From contig OU452208.1 of NCBI GenBank assembly GCA_911728435.2, positions 7,750,001 through 7,814,000 on the forward strand: DNA of 64,000 nt, read 5' to 3'. Made by a program: the position numbers and the translations under genes. Origin of the DNA: Apoderus coryli (lineage: Eukaryota > Arthropoda > Insecta > Coleoptera > Attelabidae). Positions 21,901-40,100 of the stretch are shown piece by piece. The notes below the pieces were generated by a model, which had not been told where the DNA came from, did no database searches, and saw only the letters and a list, made by a program, of their open reading frames with translations. The stretch's first letter is position 1, and the number at the start of each line of letters is the position of its first letter.

Positions 21901-24400
21901 ACACACTTACTTAATGCGAAATGTTATATTTAAACTGCCAGTTGACATGCAGTAATGAAGGAGGATAACATTAAAATCAAAGGTCATAGAAATAACTTAT
22001 TTTAATTGAATTTTTATTAGGTATACATAGGTCATACTAGACATAAAACAACACGCTATCATTTAGAATTAAATTCCTTGGGCGCCTAAACATTAAAAAA
22101 AACATGAACAAAGAAAAAATGTTTAAAAGTTCAATTTAAGTTTTTCTATCTAAAGCAGATATAGGAGTAAAACTTTAGTGAAAAATATATATACTTCAAG
22201 AATTATTTTATTTACTTCTTAGTTTTAATATTGCCATGATATTCTTGCCATTATTAATTTAAAGAAAGTATTTATTTCCTTTGCTAGATTTTGTAGTAAA
22301 ATAATTCTTGAACTTTATTATTCATCACATTATTATTAAGTATGACATTCCGTTGACGCATTAAATAAAAACTTATGATTTAAAGCGCATTTTGTAATTA
22401 TCTTTTTACAGCCCATAATAATAATAATAATAGCAGTTTGATTTTGCTTTTTCCATAACCAGACTACAGTAATCAACAATGTAAATATAGCGTTTTAGCA
22501 CATTATAGTGGTGATAAGAGAATATTTATTAAAACCGCCAAGTAATTAAAAAATATATAAAACACAACACCTATAAATAAACAAAAAACAATTTGTGTCT
22601 AGACTTTTAGCTTTTAGATATTAATAATCTTGTAATTGTAATTTTAATTATAAAAATAAATATTATTGCAAGCCATAGTAATGAAACAATTTATTACAAA
22701 AAAAAAACGTAAAAATTAAATAATATTAACCGAAGAAACAACACAAAATATAATTTATTTTTAAATAATAAATGATTATTTTAATTTTTGAATTGCAATT
22801 TACTTTTTAATTCGGTATCTAGTGATTGACCTAAAAGAATTTGTAACTGTATCGAATGTCTTTAGATCTAAGGATTTGAATAATGGCCTAAAATCAACGA
22901 AATTACAACTCTTTTAAATATATTTTTTCTATAAATAAAATATTCCCTATAATGTTAATTAAAAAGTAAAAAGTTCATGCTAACGAAGAAACAGGCTTTT
23001 AATTTAACATAAGTTTGTTATGTCAGTTAATCAAATTTGACAGACATTATGTGCGTTGGTATAAAAGCTATCAAAAAAGCTTGTTCCTTACTAATAAACT
23101 GCAGCAAGTACTAAACGGTTAAAGTATATCGACCACCTTGTATCTATTTGCCACTACTTTTAATTAATTTATGTCAAATATCTCTTGAAGTAATCCATAA
23201 CGAAGAGTGGGATATATTTATCTCAAATGAAAGACGTCTTATCCACAAAATATCTTATTGAAACCTTGGGTTGCAAATAATACGCAATAAGTGAGACATA
23301 TTTTCTTATTAATTCAAAATTTACGATTTACAAAAAGAAACAATCCTACATAATGTAGTATATTGACTTTTAGTTAGTCAACTTTTAATTTGTGTTAAAA
23401 AATTTTTTTTTCACAAAATTAATATAAGTATAAATGTTTAAATCTTCAACATATCGCTTTCATAGAGATTCTTGTAATGCAACTGAATATGGAATCTGCG
23501 CATTCCGAACATGTCTCGCATAGATAAACCTCTTTTCTAGCCCAAGGTTTGAACGTATGTATATAAAATATTTTGTGGAGTCTTTCATTTGAGATAAATT
23601 ATGTCATATTTTTCACCATATTGTAATATCAAAATTAGTCTAAATGCTATTTATCTATAACATATATTACACGCTGTTGGCAAGATTGAGGCATAAATTA
23701 GTTAAAAATTGTGCATAAATATCAAATGTTTTCACTCACCGCACTCTGTCGTAGCTATATTTAAGTATTTATACTATTAATCACTAAACAAATTGCAATT
23801 CAATAAATAAAATAGTGTAATTTTGCTCTGGTAAATTATTTTTTTATTTATATTAGCTTTATTACTTTATTAGCCAATTTTTTTTAATTTATATAAATAT
23901 CTTAATTAAAACAAATACGTGATTTTTTTACTTTATTTTTAATAATGAAAAATGTATAATTATTAATAAAAAAAAACTATACCTAACTAAAATATATTTT
24001 TTAAAATTTGTGAAAAAATCTACAATACTACAATAAAAACGAAATCGCAAGAAAAAAAATGAAAATTCCTATTTGTCTATATTATTATAAATTATTGTTA
24101 TTGTAACGAAAGAAAATTTATATACCTATTTTTTGTTTATTTAATGTTTTTTTTTGTATTTTTTTATGTAATTCGTATATAATTATTAATATAAATATTT
24201 AAAACAAAAAAAAAGAAGTATTTTGCCCCCCTCTGTGTATATTTGTGTCAAAAAAATTATAACATCACATTAATATTAAATTTTAAAATGAAAACAACAA
24301 TGTGGTAAATATTATTTTTTAATTGATTAATTTAAAAATAGTTAATATTATTGAATAAAATATTGATAAAGTATTTTAAACGTGTGTTTTTTATTTTTTA
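18940..24400 (+). other. probable long ephrin 3' UTR / AT-rich repeat-poor stretch
   Basis: The 5.4 kb after the ephrin stop is very AT-rich, with no recognisable transposon, inverted repeat or ORF above chance. This contrasts sharply with both flanks. Candidate polyadenylation signals are AATAAA at 19032-19037 (about 95 nt after the stop, followed by TTGTTGT) and at 24354-24359 (followed by GTGTGTTTTTTATTTTTT). Words fitting a Pumilio site (TGTAAATA near 22478, TGTATATA near 23556) occur. That the whole stretch is UTR is an inference. Confidence 0.45.
24354..24359 (+). terminator. candidate distal polyadenylation signal of ephrin
   Basis: AATAAA is followed 20-45 bases on by a GT-rich then T-rich tract (GTGTGTTTTTTATTTTTT). 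It marks the point where the repeat-poor stretch ends. An alternative proximal site is 19032-19037. Confidence 0.35.
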
Positions 24401-25455
24401 CAATCGCGAGTAACTAAAATTTTTGTGATTTTAGAGACAAAACTCATCCCTAACTTTGAGAGGATTTTAACTAATTTAATTTATTGATTTTCGTAGTTTC
24501 GCTAAAAAATGTAATAATCCCTGATATTAAAGTTATGTGAAAATTAAAAAAGGACCAATTGCTACATGAGATTCTCTGCAAATAATTCTCCTCCTGAGAA
24601 AATGATGTGCTCAAATTTGCTCAGAAATAAATCGGAATTTCAAAACTAATTTTTGTTGTAAGGAAAAATAGTGGCGTACCATTTTTCCTTCAAAAATGTT
24701 CAATTCCCATAAAGCTGCCTCCCTGAATATTTTAGATTACTTAAGAAACACCCTGTATTATTAGCGACCCATCTAGATTGCTATTAATATTATATTTCTC
24801 GATTTCTTTAGATTTACAATTTATATGATTTCTAATAGAAATGTATTTATTTTAAAATAGGTATAAATGTTTTCATAGACATATAGAATTTAAGAAATGA
24901 TTAGGGATGACTATATATGAATATGAATGTACACGTTGAGCTAAATATAAAACTAATATAATATAAAAGGAGGACAGCATTATAGAAATGATTGTCGTCG
25001 TGAAAACATATTTTTACAAAACGTATATTATAAAATATTAAGTTTCATTTAAAAAAAGTGTTATTATTAAATTAGCTAACAATTATTACATTAGCTAACA
25101 GTGTATATATATATATACAAGGTGCAAAAAATCAGATAAAAGTTAAAGTGATTGTGTTTTAGAAAACAATTTTGTACTAATAATTTTTATTTCGAAAACG
25201 TTCTCGAAAAAAAAACTAATCGCGTATAGTTTTGAAGGACTATTTGCTTTAATCGTGTGATACTAGTTTGAAACTTTAGTTGGAGTTATTGAAGTAATAT
25301 AGAATGGTGAAATAATTTAGTGTCAAAATTAATTACAATTTGGACAGTTAATTTAAATTATATGCTGTTTTGCTAGTTGAAGGTATTAACTACATTCCGC
25401 AGGTGAGTTAATTTTAATATAAAATGTACTTACGAATAAATTTTTTAAAAATCAC
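24400..25455. other. intergenic, no gene seen
   Basis: AT-rich DNA. AAACACCCTGTATTATTAG at about 24745-24765 resembles a terminal repeat of a TIR element. A (TA)n run lies at 25105-25120. Nothing else is recognisable. Confidence 0.5.
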
Positions 25456-25594
25456 AGGCACTAATATGACTAATTTTTTACTTGTATCTCTGAGATTATT
25501 TTTGCAATATTTTAGTTAATTTTAAGTTATTAACAGTAAATGGGAGGAAGAGGTGTTCGTAAAGGAGTTAGTTAAAATGTTAAGTGATGACTTC
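25456..25594. repeat. left copy of duplication flanking the non-LTR element
   Basis: It begins AGGCACTAATATGACTAATT and ends AGTTAGTTAAAATGTTAAG followed by TGATGACTTC. The right copy (28323-28395) begins and ends with the same words but lacks about 66 internal bases. The element lies exactly between the two, as in a target-site duplication that later diverged. Confidence 0.6.
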
Positions 25595-28322
25595 TTCTTC
25601 TAGTGAAATGGCCTCCTGCTATTTTATAGCAAACAGCCAGCGTTTCTTCCGTATTAGCGTTCATCAGTCACTTCAACTCGGTTATCACTTTTTCTTGAGT
25701 CTTCAACAACTTGAATGGTTATCTCGGAATTATCTGTGCCACGATGATTATGTTAGTATGGGTGGGAAACAGTTATACACAAAGGTTTAAACTTTTCTCG
25801 TTCTGCGGCGTATCAGAACATACACACTTTGGGAGCGCCTTGGATTAGGAAGGTCAAGGGAATCTGCAAAATAACTGAATTAGAAGGTTGATTGAATAAT
25901 ATACCAAGAACGCAAAGCATCTATCTACAAAGCTGTCATGCTTGAAGCGTGTTTTATTATCATTATTCAATTTCTACCACCTAACTATTTCTACTACTAT
26001 TGAAGTTCTCTAAGGGTTTTATAAGGATATGTTGTTATATTGTAAATGTCGAATTATTATATCTATATATGTTGTACAAGGGTTAAATATAATCATGTTG
26101 ATGTGTAGTGGAGCTTGAAAAAATTGCGTGAAGAAATAATATAGAATTGCATCCCAATATGACATGATTCAAATCACCAATCTCTTCTCGTTCTGCCGCG
26201 TATCAGAACATACACACTTGGGAGCGCCTTGAATAAGGAAGGTCAAGGGAATCTGCAAAATAACTGAATTACAAGGTTGATTACATAATATACCAAGAAC
26301 GCAAAGCATCCATCTACAAAGCTTTCATGCTTGAAGAGTGGTTTATTATCATTATTCAATTTCTACCACCTAACTATTTCTACTACTATTGAAGTTCTCT
26401 AAGGGTTTTCTAAGGATATGTGTTTATATTGTAAATGTCAAATGATTATATCTATATATGTTTTACAAGGGTTAAATATGATCATGTTGATGTGTAGTGG
26501 AGCTTGAATAAATTGCGTGAAGAATTAATATAAAATTGCATCCCAATATGACATGATTCAAATCACCAATCTCTTCTCGTTCTGCCGCGTATCAGAACAT
26601 ACACACTTTGGGAGCGCCTTGAATAAGGAAGGTCAACTGAAGCTGCAAAATAACTGAATTAGAAGGTTGATTGCATAATATACCAAGAACGCAAAGCATC
26701 CATCTACAAAGCTGTCATGCTTGAAGCGTGGTTTATTATCATTATTCAATTTCTACCACCTAACTATTTCTACTACTATTGAAGTTCTCTAAGGGTTTTA
26801 TAAGGATATGTTTTTATATTGTAAATGTCGAATGATTATATCTATATATGTTGTACAAGGGTTAAATATGATCATGTTGATGTGTAGTGGAGCTTGAATA
26901 AATTGCGTGAAGAAATAATATAGAGTTGCATCCCAATATGACATGATTCAAATCACCAATCTCTCCGCATTCACTCAAAGGATTATCTCTAATTCCTATT
27001 TTGAACAGATATGATGGAGTGAGACAATGGTTCGACCGCATACGATTCATCGTAGTAATATTTTCCCTGTTTTTGAACTTAATGTTCGAACACCAAGGTT
27101 TTTTTTGGAGGTTTACATGCCTTCGGTAGATCAGTCCTTTGTCTGGAGACCAATTGTTGTATGTATTTTGCCATACCTCCCATAGTTCATTTTTTATGAT
27201 ACGGAGTATTGCCGATGAATTTATTGCATTTTGGTTGTGTAACTGTTGGCTTGTCTCTGCCTTTTTAGCCATTAGATCTGCCATTTCATTATCCACTATC
27301 CCAGAGGGACCGGGAGCCCATACTAACTTTATGTCTCTCTTGTTCTTTCGTGATTCGAAGAGTTCTTTTTTAGTGCTTAGAGTAATGGAGTCCGAGTCAG
27401 CATATATTCCAGTGTTAGATAGAGATTCTAGGCCGCTCAAAGAGTCTGATACAATTAATGTTTTATTTGATGAATTTTTGGTTAATCTGATGGCTTCTCT
27501 TATAGCTAAGAATTGGAGTATAGTTCGAAAATCTTTCATAAGATGATATACCAAGTTGCTTGCTGTATATTCCAAATCCACATCTGTTGTTATCCTTCGA
27601 AGCGTTCGTATATATTACATCATAATCAGGTGTTAATGTATTTATTATCCTATTAACTTCTTGATCTGCTGTAGCATTTTGTCGAAGAATTTGTGAGTGA
27701 TGATAGGTGAATTTACTTATTTGTATATTATCCGGAATCCTGAAGCATGGTAATATCGTATCCTGATATAAAAATTCGATGAACTGGAGAACATGATCCG
27801 CTCCTTCCATTATTGCAGGTGAAGATGTTCGGGCCCAGTAGTTATTCTCTTGATTGTAAAGCTGGTATAGTTTTAATATACTTGAACTGAGTTTATTTTG
27901 CTTGAGAGAGAAAGATTTAGCTACCAATTTCGAACATAGCCAGAATCTTCTGATTTTGCAAGAATTATGTTCACCGGTGTAGATTTCATGCAACCTGATA
28001 TGACTCTAAGAGCTGTATACTGCATTTTATTAATTTTATGCCAGTTATTTTTTGACTTTTCATATTCTAAATGAGATCTAACCATAGCATTATAAATTGT
28101 TTTTAATATTTTTGGATCAGTACTCCACCAGGTTCTTGTAAGAGTTCTCATTACATTGGTTCCTTTGGATGCCTTGGAAAGGTAATAGTCTAGTCTGCAC
28201 ACGCATATTTGTACTCATTAACGAATTCAATAGGTTGGTATATCGCTCTTCTTCGTCCTTTTGTAAATATCATAGCCTTTGGTTTGTCGGTATTAATTAC
28301 CAGACCCTTGTTGATCAGCCAT
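25595..28322 (-). mobile_element. 5'-truncated non-LTR retrotransposon with RNase H domain
   Basis: Read on the minus strand, the element starts inside the reverse transcriptase C-terminus (GLVINTDKPKAMIFTKGRR near 28310-28250, then a thumb region with LTRTWWSTDPKILKTIYNAMVRSHLEYE and an ALRVISG motif at 28202-27960). A frameshifted RNase H follows: YTNASKD (first Asp changed to Asn), FLAIREAI (Glu), IVSDSLSGLESL (Asp), PGPSGIVDNEMADLMAKKAE (last Asp). Then comes a tail with a broken C..H..C knuckle (ECGEIGDLNHVILGC) ending at 26862. RNase H after RT points to the I/R1/LOA group rather than CR1. Frameshifts at about 27960 and 27500 and the truncation make it dead. The 3' end is a triplicated 390-bp tail. 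Confidence 0.8.
25795..26962 (-). repeat. three tandem copies of a 390-bp non-LTR 3' tail
   Basis: Units start at 25795, 26185 and 26574 with TTCTCGTTCTGC; spacing is 390 and 389 bp. Copies are nearly identical (small changes such as GGTCAAGGGAATCTGC versus GGTCAACTGAAGCTGC). The third unit contains the end of the RNase H reading frame (stop at 26862), so the repeated block is the element's own 3' end, amplified away from the coding region. Confidence 0.9.
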
Positions 28323-28395
28323 AGGCACTAATATGACTTTAATTTTTTAATTTAATTAATTTAATTTAGTTAGTTAAATGTTAAATGATGACTTC
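28323..28395. repeat. right copy of duplication flanking the non-LTR element
   Basis: It starts AGGCACTAATATGACTTTAA and ends AGTTAGTTAAATGTTAAATG followed by ATGACTTC, and pairs with 25456-25594. The length (73 versus 139 bp) is long for an ordinary target-site duplication. Confidence 0.6.
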
Positions 28396-28731
28396 AGAAA
28401 TTGTGAAAAAAGAGGTTAGGTCCTCTTTCCGTTTCTTTTTCAAAAACAAAATGGGAATTTTGGCGAATCCCGTGTTAAATCGTTGATCGAATGGAGTAAT
28501 CAACGGATATATTTTTACTATATAATCTAAAAAATAAATATATTTCGTTCTCCGATCTTAAAATAGTTATGTTTTGTAATATGTTCCAAAAAAATATCCA
28601 AAATATTTATGAAAATTTTTATTTTTAATATTATCATAAATAAGTACTATATAAACTTAATATATATGTTACAAAATTACCATAACATAAAATATCTTTG
28701 ATGAAAGAACATGAATTATCTATAAACTATA
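28396..28731 (-). other. DHX38 3' UTR and downstream sequence
   Basis: On the minus strand the DHX38 stop at 28732 is followed by AT-rich sequence with AATAAA at 28623-28618, about 110 nt downstream, and T-rich bases beyond. This is the likely end of the transcript. No other feature is seen up to the duplication at 28395. Confidence 0.6.
28618..28623 (-). terminator. candidate polyadenylation signal of DHX38
   Basis: AATAAA on the minus strand, about 110 nt after the DHX38 stop codon, within an A/T-rich context. Confidence 0.5.
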
Positions 28732-35558
<6,827 letters not shown>

Positions 35559-37122
35559 AATAATATGAATTGATAAATATTTTTATTTTAATGTTTTCTG
35601 AAAGAACTCTGTTAATCTGTTATGATTTCAAACATAACCAAACTTAATGTAAGTCAATGTCATTAGGCATTATAACCTTTTACATTTTTCTTCTTTTGAT
35701 GGCCCTTCTCGAAAGGTTTGTTTTCTGAGCTGGCTGTATGCTACAAAAATTTGTAAGCAAGAGGCCATGAAAGTTAGTACTAGCAAAGATTAATACATTA
35801 ATCTTTGGTACTAGTGTATGTAAAGACAATGGTATATACTAGCTTCGCCGGTAGTAACATAAAAAAAGGTTTGTTAGTTTGTTTTCAAAAACCGAAAGAG
35901 TCAGGATTCTGCTAGTACCCCACTCCATGTTCTCATCACTGATATTAGAGTCCCACAATAATATGTTTGTTCCAACACGAAAAAACTGTTTTGATATTTG
36001 AATTCCATGCAAACCTGGCACGAAGGTATTAGGTGTGATATATTCTACTGTAAAAATTAATCTGTGGTCTTAATATAATTACATCTGTATATACCAATAA
36101 CACCTAGATGTATCTAAGTGTTATTGTAAATACACCTATGTAAAATTGGTCCTCTGCTCGATTATACCTATTACTACGAATTTTATATAATTAGTTCTAA
36201 ACATTTTAAATAATGGACACTAATAATACAAGATTTATTTAATGAATATTTTTAAGACCACAAGTTGCTACATGGAGAGAAGAGTCTCTATAATGTTACT
36301 CTGGGGTTCAATGGAGGTTCTTCTACTTTTTAGTGGCTTTCAATTGTTACTTAGCGCTAAAGCTAGTTACACAGTAATATATTTTCACCGAGATATTATA
36401 TTTGTTTACTTAAATCATTGTCTTTTTAAAGACAATGTTTAAATATTAAGGTTGTATGCATCATCATACACTGGCATCATAATAAAGGAAGTTTCTGGAA
36501 GTATAATTTTCTTTTACAAGCTTGATCGAGCCATCTATCCAAAGCGTTTGCGACGACCTTGTAGTATTTTAAGATCAATAAAAGAAAGATTGCTATTCTG
36601 CTACTAGATGGCAGCATAGCACCCAATAAGCAAATTTTTTAGGCAAAGATGGCACACACGGAAACAAAATAAAATCCACTACAAGAGTAGGGATGAATTG
36701 AAAGAAAACAGAAGAGGTGTCATCGTATATTGTAATGGTTGCCGCGAATTGGTTTTCTGCGATATAAATAATTAAACAATAAATTAATTATGTATCACTT
36801 TTTGGTGATCTACAATATAATACCCAGTGATTTTCTATTTGTTTAAATTTCATTAAATCCGCCTAACTTAAAAGAGTCATAAGATGTACGCTATACATAC
36901 ATAAGTAGTAAACTCTTCAAGTAGTGAATAAAATAAGTGTGTTACGTTTTTAATTTATCGTAACTGTAAATGATCATAATAATAAATAAAATTGGCTGTT
37001 AATATATAAGAAAACAACGGTGTTTGTGTTTAAAATGTCTTCAAATGTGCACTTGAAAAGTTTAAATTAGTAATAGGTGAATATTTTTGGTGGCAGTGTT
37101 TTAGATATAAAAGTTAAAAAGT
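35559..37122. promoter_or_regulatory. divergent intergenic region between DHX38 and mim
   Basis: The two start codons (35558 minus, 37123 plus) face away from each other across 1.56 kb. This must hold both 5' UTRs and promoters, though no core promoter element stands out. A small imperfect inverted repeat lies at about 35775-35815. A cleaner hairpin is at 36096-36127 (CAATAACAC/GTGTTATTG arms with AGAT/ATCT inside). Short open frames at 35839-36021 and 36242-36442 look accidental. Confidence 0.5.
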
Positions 37123-37194
37123 ATGGAGACTACAATTGAAAGGGAGTCGGGAGCATTAGGCGGGCTTTTTCAACAAATCATACAGGATATGAAG
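37123..37194 (+). CDS. mim: mim coding exon 1
   Basis: The ATG at 37123 starts 24 codons (METTIERESGALGGLFQQII and DMK), ending at the donor AAG|GTATTA in phase 0. It matches the conserved N-terminus of the I-BAR domain. Too short for ordinary ORF detection. Confidence 0.93.
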
Positions 37195-40100
37195 GTATTA
37201 AATAGATTTTGTGTATTGAACATATACTTATATAGATAAAATACCTAGATTATAGATAGGTATGTTTGTTTATGTACCATGTACCTACAGAAATCTAGCC
37301 TGAAACAGTTGGGAGGTTCATAATATTTGCTAGGTATATCATTTTGTTTTTAGAGATACCTACAAGTCAATTAAAAGTTCTGTAATAACTTCTAAGTTTG
37401 AAAATATGATTTAAATTTAGAACCTTAGAACCTAAATAAAAAAGGTTATAAGTAGGTACGATACTACACAAAATTGTTAAAGTTAAATTACTTTGGCAAT
37501 TTTTTCTGACAAAACCAAATCACAAAATCTTATCAGATTCAAAATGCCAACTCAACATCTATCAGTCGTTTGAAATGTGAGGGCCGGATTAAGGTCCATC
37601 ATGTTTGTTAATAAATCTTAGAGGTTGTAATCGATTTCACACATTTTTGAATAAATAATTTATTTTCGCAATCTACTTGAAATTTTCAAGGTAGTTTAGA
37701 CATTAAAATCGTATCTGACATTTAGTTCGTAACTAATAAAACATTTGTTGTTTATTAACGAAAGTGTCTTGAAAATAATGAAATTGGACGAAAATTAATT
37801 ACACAAATGAAGTTTTAATAAAGGGGAGGATTATACTAAGTAAGACCTTTCAGAAGGTTTAATGAAATGTACTTAAGTATCCTGAATTACAACCAATGAG
37901 CATGAGGAAGTTTGTACGAATGTAAAATACTTAATTTTGTGAATTACCTAGCTAAGGGTCAAAATTAAGAGCAAAAAGCGATATTTAGCGAAGGCTATGA
38001 TCTCAGATTAAGACAACACAATGTTTTAGCTACTATTAACGTTGTTTTGTTAATTAGGATGCGTCGAGGGATAAGTTTCATAAACCTTTCAGCATTTTGG
38101 TATCTATAAGTTGGTCACAATACCCATGAGTAATACACAAGTTCATTAAATCTTTATTTAAGTAGGTACCTACCTAAGTATTTTCAAGACACTTTCGTTA
38201 ATAAACAACAAACGTTTTAATAGTTAAGTAGCAATTAAATGACAATAATTATTTTATAATTTTAATGTTTAGGGACGGTTCAGTAAAATAGATATGTATA
38301 TCTCAATAATCCAATTTTTCTAGAAACTTCGGAAACCTTTCTCTGTCAAGAGAATCCATTTTTAAAAGGTATTCTTCAACTACCATCAAAATTTCAATGT
38401 CTGTTCAGGTGATTAAATATAATAATATTTCACAGGCCTGTTTTTGACCAACAAAATTTTCAATACTTATTAAATGATTTATTCAAGAACAGTAGTTGTA
38501 GAAAGGTATATGGCAGTGTTAAGAGAAAATAGTTCAAACGTATTCCAAATATATAATTCCTAATATACACTGTGTCCAAGATAAGAATGGGATAGCATTG
38601 GAATCTTGGAAACGGTAGGAGTCGGTTATATTATGCTGCAGTATTTTTGTAATTTAATTAAGTAGTGCAACATTTTATGACACACTGTATCGCTACTAGA
38701 GACTGATGTCATAAAAGGTCAGACCAGTCAGCCAGTTTCGTTATGTTGTAACACTTCTTTAGCAAAGGCACTTACTTAGTATCTAGATGCAATTATCAAT
38801 TCCATAAACTTGATCGTGAAGTAACATGGATTCAGAACAGAAATAAGTAGAAATACTTAAATACCTACATGGTATAACAAAAAAAAAAGTAAAAAACGAA
38901 AAGAAAGACGTAGGTACCAAGTTAGTTAATATGTAAGTAATCCATATATGGTCCTATTAATTTATAGCCGTTTCTTTTGGTTATGATGTAAGTATATACT
39001 TAATATACTTAGTATGTAATAAAGAAAACTGATCACCAAGATTTTTAAAAGTTGGCATTTGTCGATTATTTTCTGTGCTTGCTCGCTGTCGTAAATCTTA
39101 TTCTAACTACACCATCCAGACACAAGCTGCATGCTAAGTTTTCCGATAGGCCTAACCATGTAACAACCCTGGATAGTCTTGTGAAAACCTTTGTTGATAT
39201 GTCCATGTAAAGATAGTCTTGCATTTTGTTGTTCCATTTAAGCGTTTTTCCCAGATTCCGTGTCATTTGGTACTTGGTATATTCTTTCCGTCTTCATTTT
39301 TCGAATAAAAGGTGTAATTATGGCTTTACTGGCATTTACAGACGTCTGCTCCCGCTGACTTCATCCCTGAACTGTCCCTCGTTCTAGTTCTGTTAACAAG
39401 TCGTCCACTATGAGTGACAACAAAAGAGGGTCAGTCAAGAATAATAAATACAAAAATTATTAAGGGACTGGATGAATTTCCCGGCCTGAACACCTGAAGG
39501 GTATGGGCTTCTCACGAGGTCAAAGGATAGGGCTTCATCGCCAAACATGGATACCAATAATTGATCGATACACTGTTGTCTTGATAACGGTTAATCCACG
39601 TCGAATGTTTATGAGTTAATTCTATTTTTACGCTGACCAACAGCTGATACCAAATAACAATAAGTGTGACCACGACACAAAATATAAATATTTGCCCTCG
39701 TATGTCGGTGTAGGTATACTTTCCAATTAAAAGTATGTGCATTATTTTTAGGTAAAATATGTTTAATTTATTTTTTTTGAAACTTAATTCTGATTGCATT
39801 GTAAACAAACAAAGCATAACTATCGCCCTTGATCTCTTGCCATAATATTCTAGACAGTCGTATTTTAAGTACCTATACCATTATATTTCTTACTTTTTTT
39901 TAAATTTTAAATAGGTTACTTACTTGGGTAAATTGGAGAAAGTTCAACTATGCTTTTCCGGTATTATTTTGTTATTTTTAGTAGGATATTAAATAGTTAC
40001 CTCGGTAGTTACTAAGTATATTAATATTATTTTAGTCTTGTGTTTAAATACCTTATCATCCGTATGGTTAATTTTGTTTTTTCATGTGTATATAAAACAA

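Noticed and set aside
27139..27546. 135-residue plus-strand open frame
   Set aside because: It is the antisense shadow of the non-LTR RNase H region.
39066..39266. 66-residue minus-strand frame in mim intron 1
   Set aside because: Some protein-like texture, but no motif and no start or splice context; left as unassigned intron.
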